Source: Alphaproteobacteria bacterium (GTDB lineage Bacteria > Pseudomonadota > Alphaproteobacteria > Rickettsiales > SXRF01). Taken from it: a stretch of 64,000 bases of DNA. Shown one piece after another: positions 18,427 to 26,858 of the stretch (positions are counted from its first letter, which is position 1; each line of letters opens with the position of its first letter). The notes below the pieces were generated by a model that saw only the letters and a program-made list of their open reading frames with translations, did no database searches and was not told where the DNA came from. The stretch lies in the NCBI GenBank assembly GCA_020049775.1, contig JAGVLO010000015.1, forward strand, positions 62,001 to 126,000. The letters are read 5' to 3'. The position numbers were made by a program, and so were the translations under genes.

Positions 18427-18517
18427 GGTAAATTAATGGATTTTTGCTACCATAACGGCAAAGAAAGATTTAGCTAACCAATAATAATTAAAAGAAAATT
18501 CCAGCCGGAGGTGCTTT

Positions 18518-19003
18518 ATGAAAAAGAGCCAGCAAATCTATGTAGAAATGCGTCACAGTGGTCCCGTATATGAAAAACTTACCGATGCACAAATCAGGAC
18601 TGCCATCAGGACTGCGGAAGATGTAATACTGGATAAAAGCCGTTGGGAGGACGTTGGTGATAACAAAAGCAAGATGGCTGTAACGGGTCAGTTTGAGATG
18701 AAGACTCAGCCAGGTGAATTTCCAGACAAAGATTTATACCGTAAGGCGTTTGAGAACAGCCTTGACCGTTATCTCGGGCGCAGCTCTGCATTTACCGGCA
18801 ATCCTGATGATGAAAAGTCGAAGATCAAATCGAAAAAGGAGTATCGCGCGGGCAGGTATAGCGAGTCTTCGTGGAATGAATATGAGATTCCCAATAAATA
18901 TCTTGAGCAGGCGCGGGGAACAATCAACAAAGAACGTGGTGAAGTAGTCCCCACGCAGGTTGAGGAAACCCTGATGGGTGCAGCGGCACGAAAAGACCGC
19001 TAA
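18518..19003 (+). CDS. Hypothetical protein
   Basis: 161 residues, unrecognised, strongly charged and soluble. GGAGGTGC is a near-ideal ribosome site. Segments: helical N-terminus (AQIRTAIRTAEDVILDK), then Lys/Asp/Ser-rich middle and a C-terminal QVEETLMGAAARKDR. Translationally coupled with the next gene through TAATG. Confidence 0.6.
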   Translation: MKKSQQIYVEMRHSGPVYEKLTDAQIRTAIRTAEDVILDKSRWEDVGDNKSKMAVTGQFEMKTQPGEFPDKDLYRKAFENSLDRYLGRSSAFTGNPDDEKSKIKSKKEYRAGRYSESSWNEYEIPNKYLEQARGTINKERGEVVPTQVEETLMGAAARKDR

Positions 19004-19251
19004 TGGGCTTTGCAGACCGGATTGCAAATGAAGTCGGGCGCGGCGTGTTCCTTGTTCACGGTAAAAGCCAGGGCAAGGAACTCTGGCATTACGTAAAAGT
19101 ACCGCATGATAAGGTAAACGAATTCAAGCAGGCGGTGCATGGCGGCAAACTTGATGTCGCCAAATTTGGCAGTGTGCTGTTTTCCGGTTGGGGAAAAGAG
19201 CCGCCGCAAGACGTCACCGACGCAGTGCTTAAACTAAACAGCGCCGCCTGA
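19003..19251 (+). CDS. Small hypothetical protein coupled to the previous gene
   Basis: 82 residues, unrecognised. Its ATG overlaps the upstream stop (TAATG), so the two products probably act together. Contents: FADRIANEVGRGVFLVHGK, then KLDVAKFGSVLFSGWG. No membrane segment. It converges with the CorC-like gene, whose stop starts on the next base. Confidence 0.6.
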   Translation: MGFADRIANEVGRGVFLVHGKSQGKELWHYVKVPHDKVNEFKQAVHGGKLDVAKFGSVLFSGWGKEPPQDVTDAVLKLNSAA

Positions 19252-20550
19252 TTATTTTATAGGCTTTTGCCTGCTCACCAGGATTTTATCAATCCGGTTG
19301 CCGTCCATATCCATTACCTCAAACCGCCAGCCCTGCCAGTCGAAGTTATCCGTTGCCCTTGGTATGTGTCCAAGATGCGAGAGTATAAATCCGGCAACTG
19401 TGGTGAATGCATCGGATTCACCGGCCATGCTCTTGATGCCGAGTGCTTCCTCGGCTTCATGAATCGAAAGACCGCCATCTACCAGCCAACTGCCGTCTGC
19501 GCGTTGCACGGCGGCAAAGTCTTCGCGATGGGCGGGTTCGGGCAGCGTGCCGACAATGGCTTCCATGATGTCCTTAAGGGTAACGAGGCCTTCAAGCGTG
19601 CCGTATTCGTCCATGATAATGGCGATATTGGTTGCGGACTGCTTGAACTTTTCCAGCGCTTCCAGCACGGTTTGTGAATCGGGAATATAAAGCGGTTTCT
19701 GTACAATGCTTTTCAGGTCGAGAATTTCACCATGCCCCATCTGTAGAAGCACGTCCTTGAGTACCAGTATGCCCAGCACGTTCTCAATCGACTTGCTGCA
19801 TAGCAGGTAGCGCGAATGCCGCGAATCGCGCACTTTGTGCAGGATGGACTCGGGGTTTTCGCCCTCGTCAATCCACACCACATCCTTGCGGTGGGTCATG
19901 GCGGCGGTGATGGGAATATCGTCAAGGCGCATTACCCTGTCCATCATCTGCTTTTCTTCCGGTTCCAGCGTGCCGAACGCTGCGCCTTCGGCAATAGCCG
20001 CTCTTACGTCATCTTCGCTGACGGAGTGATTGCTGTCTTTTCCAATTCCAAGCAACGAAAGAGTGGCGCGGTTTGAAATATCCAGAATAAACACCACAGG
20101 TTTTGTGATGACAGAAAGCCAGCTTATCGGCAGGGCGATGGCAACTGCAACCATGTCGGCGTGCCGCAGCGCAAATTGTTTAGGAACGAGTTCGCCGATA
20201 ACCAGGGAAAAATAGGTGACGACTGTAACGACCAGTGCAATGGCAAGGTCGTCGGCACGCGTACCCAATGTGGGAAATATCTCTGTAAAATGGTGGCCAA
20301 GCGGAGCGGCAATGGTAACGCCGGAAAAAGCGCCGGAGAAAATTCCGATGAGTGTAATACCGATCTGGACGGTGGAAAGGAATTTGCTTGGGTCTTCTTT
20401 AAGCTCCAGCGCGATTTTTGCGCCCTTACTGCCGTTTTCGGCCATGGCCACCAGCCTGTTTTTGCGGGAAGAGACCACAGCAAGCTCGGTCATTGCAAAA
20501 ACGCCGTTGAGCAAGATAAGGGATACGATGATCAGGCAATCAATCAACAT
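19252..20550 (-). CDS. CorC/HlyC family CBS-domain membrane protein
   Basis: 432 residues. N-terminal DUF21 (CNNM) domain with about four hydrophobic helices (about 1-180: LIIVSLILLNGVFAMTELAV onward), a pair of CBS domains (about 205-325, with MTHRKDVVWID and VLEALEKFKQS) and the C-terminal CorC_HlyC domain (about 340-425, including DGGLSIHEAEEALGI). Family members affect Mg2+/Co2+ transport or were called hemolysins; a transport-modulating role at the inner membrane is likely, the ion is not known. Confidence 0.9.
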   Translation of the reverse strand: MLIDCLIIVSLILLNGVFAMTELAVVSSRKNRLVAMAENGSKGAKIALELKEDPSKFLSTVQIGITLIGIFSGAFSGVTIAAPLGHHFTEIFPTLGTRADDLAIALVVTVVTYFSLVIGELVPKQFALRHADMVAVAIALPISWLSVITKPVVFILDISNRATLSLLGIGKDSNHSVSEDDVRAAIAEGAAFGTLEPEEKQMMDRVMRLDDIPITAAMTHRKDVVWIDEGENPESILHKVRDSRHSRYLLCSKSIENVLGILVLKDVLLQMGHGEILDLKSIVQKPLYIPDSQTVLEALEKFKQSATNIAIIMDEYGTLEGLVTLKDIMEAIVGTLPEPAHREDFAAVQRADGSWLVDGGLSIHEAEEALGIKSMAGESDAFTTVAGFILSHLGHIPRATDNFDWQGWRFEVMDMDGNRIDKILVSRQKPIK

Positions 20551-20774
20551 GATTGGCTACTTATATTTAGAAATGCAGGAATAAGCAACCCTGTTGAAAC
20601 ATAATATGTTAGGGAGGGAAAAAAACTGGAGCGGGCGAAGGGATTGACTCAGGCCTGCTGGCCTTCGCCCCTCATGTGATTCGGGGCAGCAAAGCTGTCC
20701 AAATCGCCTGCTGACGATTTGACGAACCCTCGGGGTTCTCATCCCTTTTATGTTTGTACTTTCTAGGAAAAAAC
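20551..20774. other. Structured spacer downstream of tRNA-Gly
   Basis: Non-coding stretch between the CorC-like gene and tRNA-Gly. It holds the 26-base copy of the tRNA 3' end (20620-20645) and then a series of short perfect stems: GGCC-4-GGCC (20652-20663), GGGCAGC-3-GCTGTCC (20684-20700), AAATCG-8-CGATTT (20701-20720) and GAACCC-3-GGGTTC (20724-20738). No protein-coding signal. Confidence 0.7.

Positions 20775-20793
<19 letters not shown>
20620..20793. repeat. 26-base direct repeat of the tRNA-Gly 3' end
   Basis: An identical 26-base block occurs at 20620-20645 and 20768-20793; the second copy covers the CCA end and T-arm of tRNA-Gly plus flanking A residues. The arrangement resembles an attachment-site duplication or a partial tRNA duplication. 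Confidence 0.85.
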
Positions 20794-20849
<56 letters not shown>

Positions 20850-20998
20850 TCACTGCCGGATAATCGTAAACAATTTCCGGTGAGTACCAAGATGGAAGCC
20901 GGATAATAGGCATTTTGAATCAGTTTGCAAGCCTTTACTTTAAGGTTATTTAGATGCTAGGATGGCCACGGTTTTTCAATAGAATAGAGGATATTAAT

Positions 20999-21178
20999 AT
21001 GGCGTCAGTCGATAGGAAACTGCTGGAAATTCTGGTGTGTCCCCTGACCAAGGCCACCTTGCGTTACGACGCGGACAAACAGGAATTAATCAGCGAAAAG
21101 GCGAAGCTCGCCTACCCCATACGCGACGGCATTCCCATTATGCTGGTGGAAGAAGCGCGAAAGCTTGATGAAGTCTAG
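20999..21178 (+). CDS. Trm112 family protein (YcaR-like)
   Basis: 59 residues from ATG 20999, preceded by AGAGG; an upstream in-frame ATG would add 15 unrelated residues. The core [18 protein letters not shown] and [16 protein letters not shown] are the Trm112/YcaR signature. Only the first Cys of the usual zinc pair is present. Homologues are small partners of methyltransferases or are of unknown role next to lpxK/kdsB. Confidence 0.88.
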   Translation: MASVDRKLLEILVCPLTKATLRYDADKQELISEKAKLAYPIRDGIPIMLVEEARKLDEV

Positions 21179-21342
21179 GTTCGGCTGTGTGATTCTTCGG
21201 CCTTGAGATCGTTGGCCAGTTCGGCCATGTCCGGATTCTTATCCAGAAGCTGTTTCATGGCGTTCATAACTTCCGGCCGCTGCGCCTGTGATGCTGCGAG
21301 ATAGGCTTTAAGCGCGGATTCCGAGGTCAGGCGCGATTTCAT
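21175..21342 (-). CDS. 55-residue small protein, coupled to upstream gene
   Basis: Open frame from ATG 21342 to TAG at 21175. The start lies one base after the TGA of the gene at 21344-21718, so translation is probably coupled. The product is helical and charged ([20 protein letters not shown], then [18 protein letters not shown]). Its stop overlaps the end of the convergent Trm112 gene. No family recognised. Confidence 0.5.
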   Translation of the reverse strand: MKSRLTSESALKAYLAASQAQRPEVMNAMKQLLDKNPDMAELANDLKAEESHSRT

Positions 21343-21343
21343 A

Positions 21344-21718
21344 TCAATGCTTTTTTTGTTTGTTTATCTGTTGAATCAGGTCCTGTACGGCATCAGCGTA
21401 TATTACCAGTGCGAGATGTTCGCGTTGGTAATCAAAACTCTTGAATCCTTCAAGCATGGCAAAATATTTTTCGCGTACGGCGACCATTTTTGACAGCATG
21501 TCGTGGTCCACGGCCCTGCCCTCCGATGACGCACCCAGCATAACCTGCATTTCTTCTTCCACGGCTTCATTGAACACAATCATGTCGTGCAGCGCCTTAC
21601 GCGCACGGCTGCCATAGCGCTCGTTACCCAGAGATTCAACAAAACCTTTCCCTAGTGTCTCGGCGAAGTTCTTATTATTTTTTTTGCCGCCTGTTGGCAT
21701 AAAATCAACAATTGCCAT
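21344..21718 (-). CDS. Hypothetical protein
   Basis: 124 residues, helical, soluble, unrecognised. AGGAA precedes ATG. Contains KALHDMIVFNEAVEEEMQVM and KSFDYQREHLALVIYADAV. Followed by the coupled 55-residue gene. Confidence 0.6.
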   Translation of the reverse strand: MAIVDFMPTGGKKNNKNFAETLGKGFVESLGNERYGSRARKALHDMIVFNEAVEEEMQVMLGASSEGRAVDHDMLSKMVAVREKYFAMLEGFKSFDYQREHLALVIYADAVQDLIQQINKQKKH

Positions 21719-21859
21719 AGTATTCCTGATGATGACAAGGCAGCTAAAACCCTAGTAAAACCCTCGGTTCTGCCCTGTTTACCTAAGAAATATTATATGA
21801 CAAAATAGTTAACATTTAATTGTTAATTTATCTCAAACTCATTTATTTTATTAACAATT

Positions 21860-23080
21860 TTATGTATTTTTCCTAACCATATCAGGCAGATCCCCCACCA
21901 GACCCATGGCATGACGCATAAAGAAGCGTTTTAAAGGCGGGATTCTATTGACTGTCCACAGCCCGATTCCCCGTGCGAGTTTTACCGGCAATAGGGAGTT
22001 GGTGAACAGGCGGTTTAAGTTATCAGTCACGGCCAGCATGGTGACATTATCAAAACGCCGCCAGCGCTGGTAATGTTCAAGCACGTCGCTGCTGCCGATA
22101 TCCAGCCCCAGCCGGAATTGATCAATAAGCAATTCGGCAAGCACGCCGACATCGCGGAAGCCGACATTCACGCCCTGCCCCGCCAGCGGGTGCATACCGT
22201 GCGCGGCGTCGCCAATCAGCGCTATGCGCGGCGCGATATAGCTTTTGGCGTGCATAAGTGACAGCGGATAGGAGAAGCGCGGTCCTGTGCAGCGTATGTC
22301 GCCGAGATAGCCGCCTACCCGCTCCGTTATTTCCTGCACGAATTCATCCTCGGGCAGTTCCATATATAATTGCACACGTTCTTCCGGTTCCACCCACACT
22401 AGCGACGAACGGTTGCCTGTCATCGGGAGTGCAGCAAAAGGCCCCGCTGGTAAAAAGCGCTCCTGCGCGAGGCCGTGGTGCGGTTCGGTATGTTCAATGG
22501 TGCAGACAATGGCAGTCTGGTGATAACTCCATTCATGCGCTCCGATTCCAGCCAACTTGCGCACGCTCGATTGTTTTCCGTCTGCGCCGATTAGCAGGCG
22601 GCAACGCATGTCTGTGTGGCCCTTAACGCGCACAGTGACGTGGGTTTCGCTTGTCTCGAACGAGTCAATGGCAGCGCGGTCGATGATATCCAGTGATTCA
22701 AGCTTGCTTCCCGCTTCGTGCAGCGCATGGCGGATATGGCGGTTTTCAATAATCCAGCCGAAGGGCTTATCACCCACCTGCGTATGGTCGTAATGCAGGA
22801 ACATTGGCGTATCGCTATCGGTAGCGCGTATATCGAGTATGGGTTCGCCGTGCGGACGCATGGATTCCCACACGCCGATGCCTTCCAGAATATGGCTTGA
22901 TCCCAGCGCGACGGCGCTGGCGCGGCCATCAAACGTTGGCTCGAGCTGTGCGGGCATCGGCCCGCGTTCAATAAGGGCGGTTCGCATGCCTGCTCGCGCA
23001 AGCGCGATGCCGAGGCTCATGCCGACCATGCCGCCACCATTAATGATGACGTCATAGTGATTTGGATTAGTGGTACTCAT
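21860..23080 (-). CDS. UbiH/COQ6-family ubiquinone biosynthesis hydroxylase
   Basis: 406 residues. FAD-binding N-terminus INGGGMVGMSLGIALARAG, the middle GADGKQSSVRKLAGI, and the second FAD motif LIGDAAHGMHPLAGQGVNVG fix the family of aromatic hydroxylases that add ring OH groups in ubiquinone synthesis (UbiH, UbiF, UbiI, UbiL types). Which ring position it modifies cannot be told from sequence alone. Single gene, no ubi neighbours here. Confidence 0.9.
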   Translation of the reverse strand: MSTTNPNHYDVIINGGGMVGMSLGIALARAGMRTALIERGPMPAQLEPTFDGRASAVALGSSHILEGIGVWESMRPHGEPILDIRATDSDTPMFLHYDHTQVGDKPFGWIIENRHIRHALHEAGSKLESLDIIDRAAIDSFETSETHVTVRVKGHTDMRCRLLIGADGKQSSVRKLAGIGAHEWSYHQTAIVCTIEHTEPHHGLAQERFLPAGPFAALPMTGNRSSLVWVEPEERVQLYMELPEDEFVQEITERVGGYLGDIRCTGPRFSYPLSLMHAKSYIAPRIALIGDAAHGMHPLAGQGVNVGFRDVGVLAELLIDQFRLGLDIGSSDVLEHYQRWRRFDNVTMLAVTDNLNRLFTNSLLPVKLARGIGLWTVNRIPPLKRFFMRHAMGLVGDLPDMVRKNT

Positions 23081-23264
23081 GGTTTACGAATATAGAATTT
23101 TCTGCGCGAATTGCCAGCAGATACTGTTGGATTTCGTTTAAGTATTTCATATAAAATACAGCGTATTACGCAAAATAAAAAATATTTGTTTTTGTCATAT
23201 TATTTTCACAATCCCGCGCTATGATGCCACCCCTAATACAAAAAAATAAACAGGGAATTGGATT

Positions 23265-23627
23265 ATGAGTTTACTTGATATTCTTGACGAAAGAAGCACC
23301 ATTCGCGTTGTAGTGACCGATGAAATGCGCAAAAAAGCGGCGCTGGTTGGCATTGAATACGCGCAGATGAATGATTGTACTGTGGACTATGAATTGGCGA
23401 TGGATGCGTTTAAGCAAGCCATCTATCAGGCCAACCCTCATCTGGACCCGAATGAAATGCGCAAAGCAGACGGTAAGCCGATGTACACGCAGCGCATCGA
23501 CATGGAACGTGCGACAGGCAAGCTTCTCAACGACCTTATAGCCGAAGAAACGCTTAAGCTAAATCCGGATGCTACCGATTTCCCCCGTCCCTTTGACGAA
23601 AAAAATCTGGCGCATACCCGCGTTTGA
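23265..23627 (+). CDS. Hypothetical protein
   Basis: 120 residues, unrecognised. AGGGAATTGG precedes ATG. Helical, acidic, with EMRKKAALVGIEYAQMNDC and MERATGKLLNDLIAEETLKL. No transmembrane segment. Convergent with the DUF3147 gene. Confidence 0.6.
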   Translation: MSLLDILDERSTIRVVVTDEMRKKAALVGIEYAQMNDCTVDYELAMDAFKQAIYQANPHLDPNEMRKADGKPMYTQRIDMERATGKLLNDLIAEETLKLNPDATDFPRPFDEKNLAHTRV

Positions 23628-23646
23628 TTCTTTCAGTAGCTTACAG

Positions 23647-23997
23647 CTAAAGGTTGATGCCGAATTTTGGCAGCAGCCAAAGTGTAATCACATACAGGCC
23701 GATAGTCAGAACGCATGACAGGCACAGGGCCAGCCAGAATGTCACTCCGTGCCGTAGCATGGCGGGAAAAACAAGAAACATCGGCAATGATGGCAGCACA
23801 AACCAGAAAGTAGATTGGGCATGAGCGGCCACCCGCTCTATATCAGTGGTATCTCTCCATAGCCAAATAATGCCCAATATTGAAATAAGGGGTAAAGATG
23901 CTATCAGGCCGCCAAGGGCGGGGCTGCGCTGTGCGATTTCCGACACTATCATGATGATGAGGCCGGAGAGCGCCGCCTTGATAAAAAGATAAGTCAT
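23647..23997 (-). CDS. DUF3147 family membrane protein
   Basis: 116 residues, four hydrophobic segments. The N-terminal pattern KAALSGLIIMIVSEIAQRSP followed by GGLIASLPLISILGIIWLW and DTTDIERVA is that of DUF3147. Function of the family is unknown; inner-membrane protein. Confidence 0.85.
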   Translation of the reverse strand: MTYLFIKAALSGLIIMIVSEIAQRSPALGGLIASLPLISILGIIWLWRDTTDIERVAAHAQSTFWFVLPSLPMFLVFPAMLRHGVTFWLALCLSCVLTIGLYVITLWLLPKFGINL

Positions 23998-24200
23998 TTT
24001 TTCTTTTGGTGGCTATCAGACGATTTTTTTTCGTTCATCAACTTAAGATGAGTTTGCAAAATATACAAGTGCCTAAACTTTGTGCAGCGGCCTCCAGTCT
24101 GCACAAAAAATAATCATTCCCAAGGGGCGGAAAATCTCTGTAACCCGCAATTTTACTGGTGTTTCCGAGTTGGCACGCTTCTTGTTATTATAATCCATGT

Positions 24201-24280
24201 TTCGGCGTAAATTACTATATTGCGTCTTTGTAAACGTCCTGCGATTTGTTGGGGGCTGGGTAACACCAGCCCCTTTTTTT
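24201..24280 (+). ncRNA. Candidate small RNA with strong terminator
   Basis: TATAAT lies at 24189-24194 and the rho-independent terminator at 24252-24280. The only rightward gene upstream ends at 23627, with a leftward gene in between, so the terminator must serve a short transcript of about 80 bases made here. No ORF of note fits. The -35 box is weak and no known RNA family is recognised. Confidence 0.4.
24252..24280 (+). terminator. Terminator of the candidate small RNA
   Basis: GGGGCTGG pairs with CCAGCCCC (8 perfect pairs, 6-base loop), followed by seven T residues on the plus strand. Confidence 0.85.
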
Positions 24281-24300
24281 ATGTTCGTTCAGGGACGGAT

Positions 24301-24906
24301 TTAGCGTTGGCGCTGCGTGATTTCAGGGCAGCCTAGGTCGTGGCAAATTTTTGAAATCACTTTCTGGACGTCGGCAAGGTAATGCACAAATTGTTTAGAG
24401 CTTGAATAGGTGTTGCGGTCGCTTTCTGCCGAACTTGTCGTTCGTGAAAGCGCTTTTATGCGTGACTCCCAGTATTCTTCGCTGCCTTCGGCCAGAAATT
24501 CTTCTGCAATCCTGTCCTGCTTGGCGCCTGGTATATGTGCATCCATCATTATTAGCGATTGCTGGATCATGCCGGAAACGGTGAGGTTGCCGGTGCGCAA
24601 CGCCTGCTTGTCGAGGTGGCCGAGGCCTTCCGGTCCCTGCTTTGCCAGTATGTTCAACGCGGCACGCAGCCCCTTCATCTCGCTGGTGATGGTGGCGCTG
24701 CCATATTGCTCAATCATGCCATCGGTTCCTACGTCCGACTGTTTTGCTTCGGCGATATTGATGGCGATGCGTAGCGTTTCGTCCATACCGTCATAGTTTG
24801 CCCAGCCGCGCGAAGGCGCATTATACATAAGCGTATGCGCCAGCTGCTTCGCAGTCATGCTCCGTGTCGGCAGGTCTTTTATTTCATATGGGTCGCTGGT
24901 GGCCAT
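24301..24906 (-). CDS. Hypothetical protein
   Basis: 201 residues from ATG 24906 (AGAG upstream; a GTG at 24912 adds two residues). Helical, soluble, unrecognised. Contents: TRSMTAKQLAHTLMYNAPSR near the N-terminus, MKGLRAALNILAKQGPEGLG in the middle, and a Ser-rich segment (RTTSSAESDRNTYSSSKQ) before the C-terminal helix. Confidence 0.6.
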   Translation of the reverse strand: MATSDPYEIKDLPTRSMTAKQLAHTLMYNAPSRGWANYDGMDETLRIAINIAEAKQSDVGTDGMIEQYGSATITSEMKGLRAALNILAKQGPEGLGHLDKQALRTGNLTVSGMIQQSLIMMDAHIPGAKQDRIAEEFLAEGSEEYWESRIKALSRTTSSAESDRNTYSSSKQFVHYLADVQKVISKICHDLGCPEITQRQR

Positions 24907-25159
24907 AATCACTCTGAACAGCTTACATTTGAGTGCATTGTAGTCCCATTTTGTTTCAATTTGATGAATGTTATTGAATTTATTAAATATTCAATGGGTG
25001 TGAATGTAAGCCTAAGTGGTTGATAGTTAAAAATCATTAATCTATAGTGGTTTCACTACTCGACCTATATTTTGATTTCCATTTTGGTGTCAATAGGTCC
25101 AGGCTCATTGGTGTTTTGCCCTTGAGTGTTAAGGGTTGCGCTACACATGGAGAAATACC

Positions 25160-25600
25160 GTGGCGCTATTCAACAATTGGTTCAGGTCCGATGCCGTCCG
25201 CAAACTTGAGGAGGAGGATGCCGAACGCCGCTGGCTCACAAAAATAGTGATGCGCGTCGTAGAGTATCTTACGGAAGATATTCCTCAGGAAGAGATGGAC
25301 GGGTACTGCCGGAAGAGGTTCAAAAACATTGCCTGCAAGGTGGTGTATGGAGAATTTAGTCCGGCAACCGCAGCAAGAAACAGCTACCGGCTGTGGTTCC
25401 GTCTCGGTGATCCGTGCCCAAACAAGGCAATCTCGGAAGATGGTTGGCTCCGGCTGATCAGTCTGATGATTAAGTATGGGTACTACGAAAACCAGACCGT
25501 AATGGTCTGCGTTGACGAAAGTCTTTGGGATGGAAGTGTCACACTTTCGAGAGATGTTTTGGCGAAAGATATTTCGGCCGAAAGTGCGGTAGCGGTCTGA
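25160..25600 (+). CDS. Unrecognised protein on a foreign-looking island
   Basis: 146 residues from GTG 25160 with GGAG 7 bases upstream. Begins ALFNNWFRSDAVRKLEEEDA; later segments are SYRLWFRLGDPCPNK and WLRLISLMIKYGYYENQ. Soluble, no known domain. Codon choice (CGG, CTC, CCG, GTC) and the G-rich trailer differ from the neighbouring alphaproteobacterial genes. It stands alone between unknown gene 24301 and xth. Confidence 0.6.
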   Translation: MALFNNWFRSDAVRKLEEEDAERRWLTKIVMRVVEYLTEDIPQEEMDGYCRKRFKNIACKVVYGEFSPATAARNSYRLWFRLGDPCPNKAISEDGWLRLISLMIKYGYYENQTVMVCVDESLWDGSVTLSRDVLAKDISAESAVAV

Positions 25601-25640
25601 AGCCAAAAGCTGTAACAAAAAACGTTAAATCGTTTGGGGG

Positions 25641-25669
25641 GAGGTCGTTTCGGCGGCCTTTTCTTTTTT
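25641..25669 (+). terminator. Terminator-like hairpin after the 25160 gene
   Basis: GAGGTCG and CGGCCTT pair (with G-U pairs) around a short loop and are followed by TTCTTTTTT. It is a moderate-quality terminator. Confidence 0.55.
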
Positions 25670-25712
25670 GCAGCAGTTGCAAGACGCCATAGAAAACCGT
25701 AAAGTCACGGCC

Positions 25713-26513
25713 ATGACACTCAAAATCGTTACATGGAACGTCAATTCCGTTCGTATCCGCATTGGTCTTTTGAAGAAGCTGGTGCAGGACGCCGCGCCTG
25801 ATATTATTTGCCTGCAGGAAACCAAAGTGGAGGATCATTCTTTTCCGCTGGAGGATATAAAATCGCTTGGCTTCCCCTATGTCTATTTCAGTGGCCAGAA
25901 GAGCTATAACGGTGTTGCCGTACTTTCCAAAATCAAACTAGAGCCGCTTGGCTGCATGGAAATGGCAGGTTCTGCCGACAAGCGGCATATCGGCGTGCGT
26001 TTGTCGCAGGGCGCCGAGCTGCATAATTTTTATGTACCTGCCGGTGGTGATACCCCTGACCCTGTGCAGAATCCGGCTTATGGTTTCAAGCTGCGTTTTG
26101 TAGAAGAAATGACGCAATGGGCAAAAGAAGCTCAAAAGGATAAGCGCGGCAAAACCATTATCGTCGGCGATTTCAACATTGCTCCCCTGCCCGATGATGT
26201 CTGGTCACATAAGCAATTACTGGGCGTAGTAAGCCATACGCCTGCTGAAGTGGAGCGGCTGGATGCGCTGAGGGATTCGCGCGGGTGGTGCGACGTGGCG
26301 CGACATTTCGTTGACCCGAAACAGAAACTCTATAGCTGGTGGAGCTACCGCAACCGCGACTGGCGCAAGTCTGACCGTGGCCGCAGGCTGGACCATATCT
26401 GGGTAACGCCGGACCTCGCGCCTGCGCTTAAGCAATGTAGCATATTCAAGGATGCGCGCGATTGGGACGGTCCCTCCGACCATGTACCGGTGATGATGGA
26501 TATCGCGCTATGA
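25713..26513 (+). CDS. xth: Exodeoxyribonuclease III
   Basis: 266 residues from ATG 25713 (MTLKIVTWNVNSVRIR). The catalytic set is visible: WNVNS, LQETKVED (metal-binding Glu), GDFNIAP (Asp and Asn), LDHIWVTPDL and SDHVPVM (Asp-His pair). It is an AP endonuclease and 3'-5' exonuclease in base-excision repair. Stop codon overlaps the hisI start (ATGA). Confidence 0.95.
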   Translation: MTLKIVTWNVNSVRIRIGLLKKLVQDAAPDIICLQETKVEDHSFPLEDIKSLGFPYVYFSGQKSYNGVAVLSKIKLEPLGCMEMAGSADKRHIGVRLSQGAELHNFYVPAGGDTPDPVQNPAYGFKLRFVEEMTQWAKEAQKDKRGKTIIVGDFNIAPLPDDVWSHKQLLGVVSHTPAEVERLDALRDSRGWCDVARHFVDPKQKLYSWWSYRNRDWRKSDRGRRLDHIWVTPDLAPALKQCSIFKDARDWDGPSDHVPVMMDIAL

Positions 26514-26842
26514 AAACGAGTATTGATGAAGTGTTGAATAAAATTGTTTTTGATGAACGTGGGCTAGTCCCCGTTATCGCGCAGCATTATGAAACAGGTG
26601 AAGTGTTAATGATGGCGTGGATGAACCGCGAGGCGGTTGAAAAAACGCTGTCTAGCCGACAGGTGCATTACTGGTCGCGCTCACGCAATTCACTGTGGCA
26701 CAAGGGTGAGACCTCCGGCCACACGCAGGCACTTAAATACTTTTTTATTGATTGTGACGGCGACACGTTACTGGTGAAGGTTGACCAGAAAGGCCCTGCC
26801 TGCCACACGGGCGAAAAAACCTGTTTTTTTAATGAAATCTAG
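26510..26842 (+). CDS. hisI: Phosphoribosyl-AMP cyclohydrolase
   Basis: 110 residues from ATG 26510, which overlaps the stop of xth. Conserved GEVLMMAWMNREAVEKTL, YWSRSRNSLWHKGETSGHTQ and the metal site FIDCDGDTLLVKVDQKGPAC-HTG identify HisI without a fused HisE. It opens the purine ring of phosphoribosyl-AMP in histidine synthesis. No other his gene is in the window. Confidence 0.95.
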   Translation: MKTSIDEVLNKIVFDERGLVPVIAQHYETGEVLMMAWMNREAVEKTLSSRQVHYWSRSRNSLWHKGETSGHTQALKYFFIDCDGDTLLVKVDQKGPACHTGEKTCFFNEI

Positions 26843-26858
26843 TTAAACGCTTTTATTT

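Larger units (their letters stand above)
23998..24300. other. Intergenic region holding a candidate small RNA
   Basis: 303-base gap between two leftward genes. It contains the candidate RNA at 24201-24280 with its terminator. A run resembling a sigma-54 site (TGGCACG...TTGTT) at 24171-24186 lacks the invariant GC at -12 and is not claimed. Confidence 0.5.

Noticed and set aside
24171-24186. Sigma-54-like promoter TGGCACG...TTGTT
   Set aside because: The invariant GC at -12 is GT here, and nothing shows the downstream RNA depends on sigma-54.
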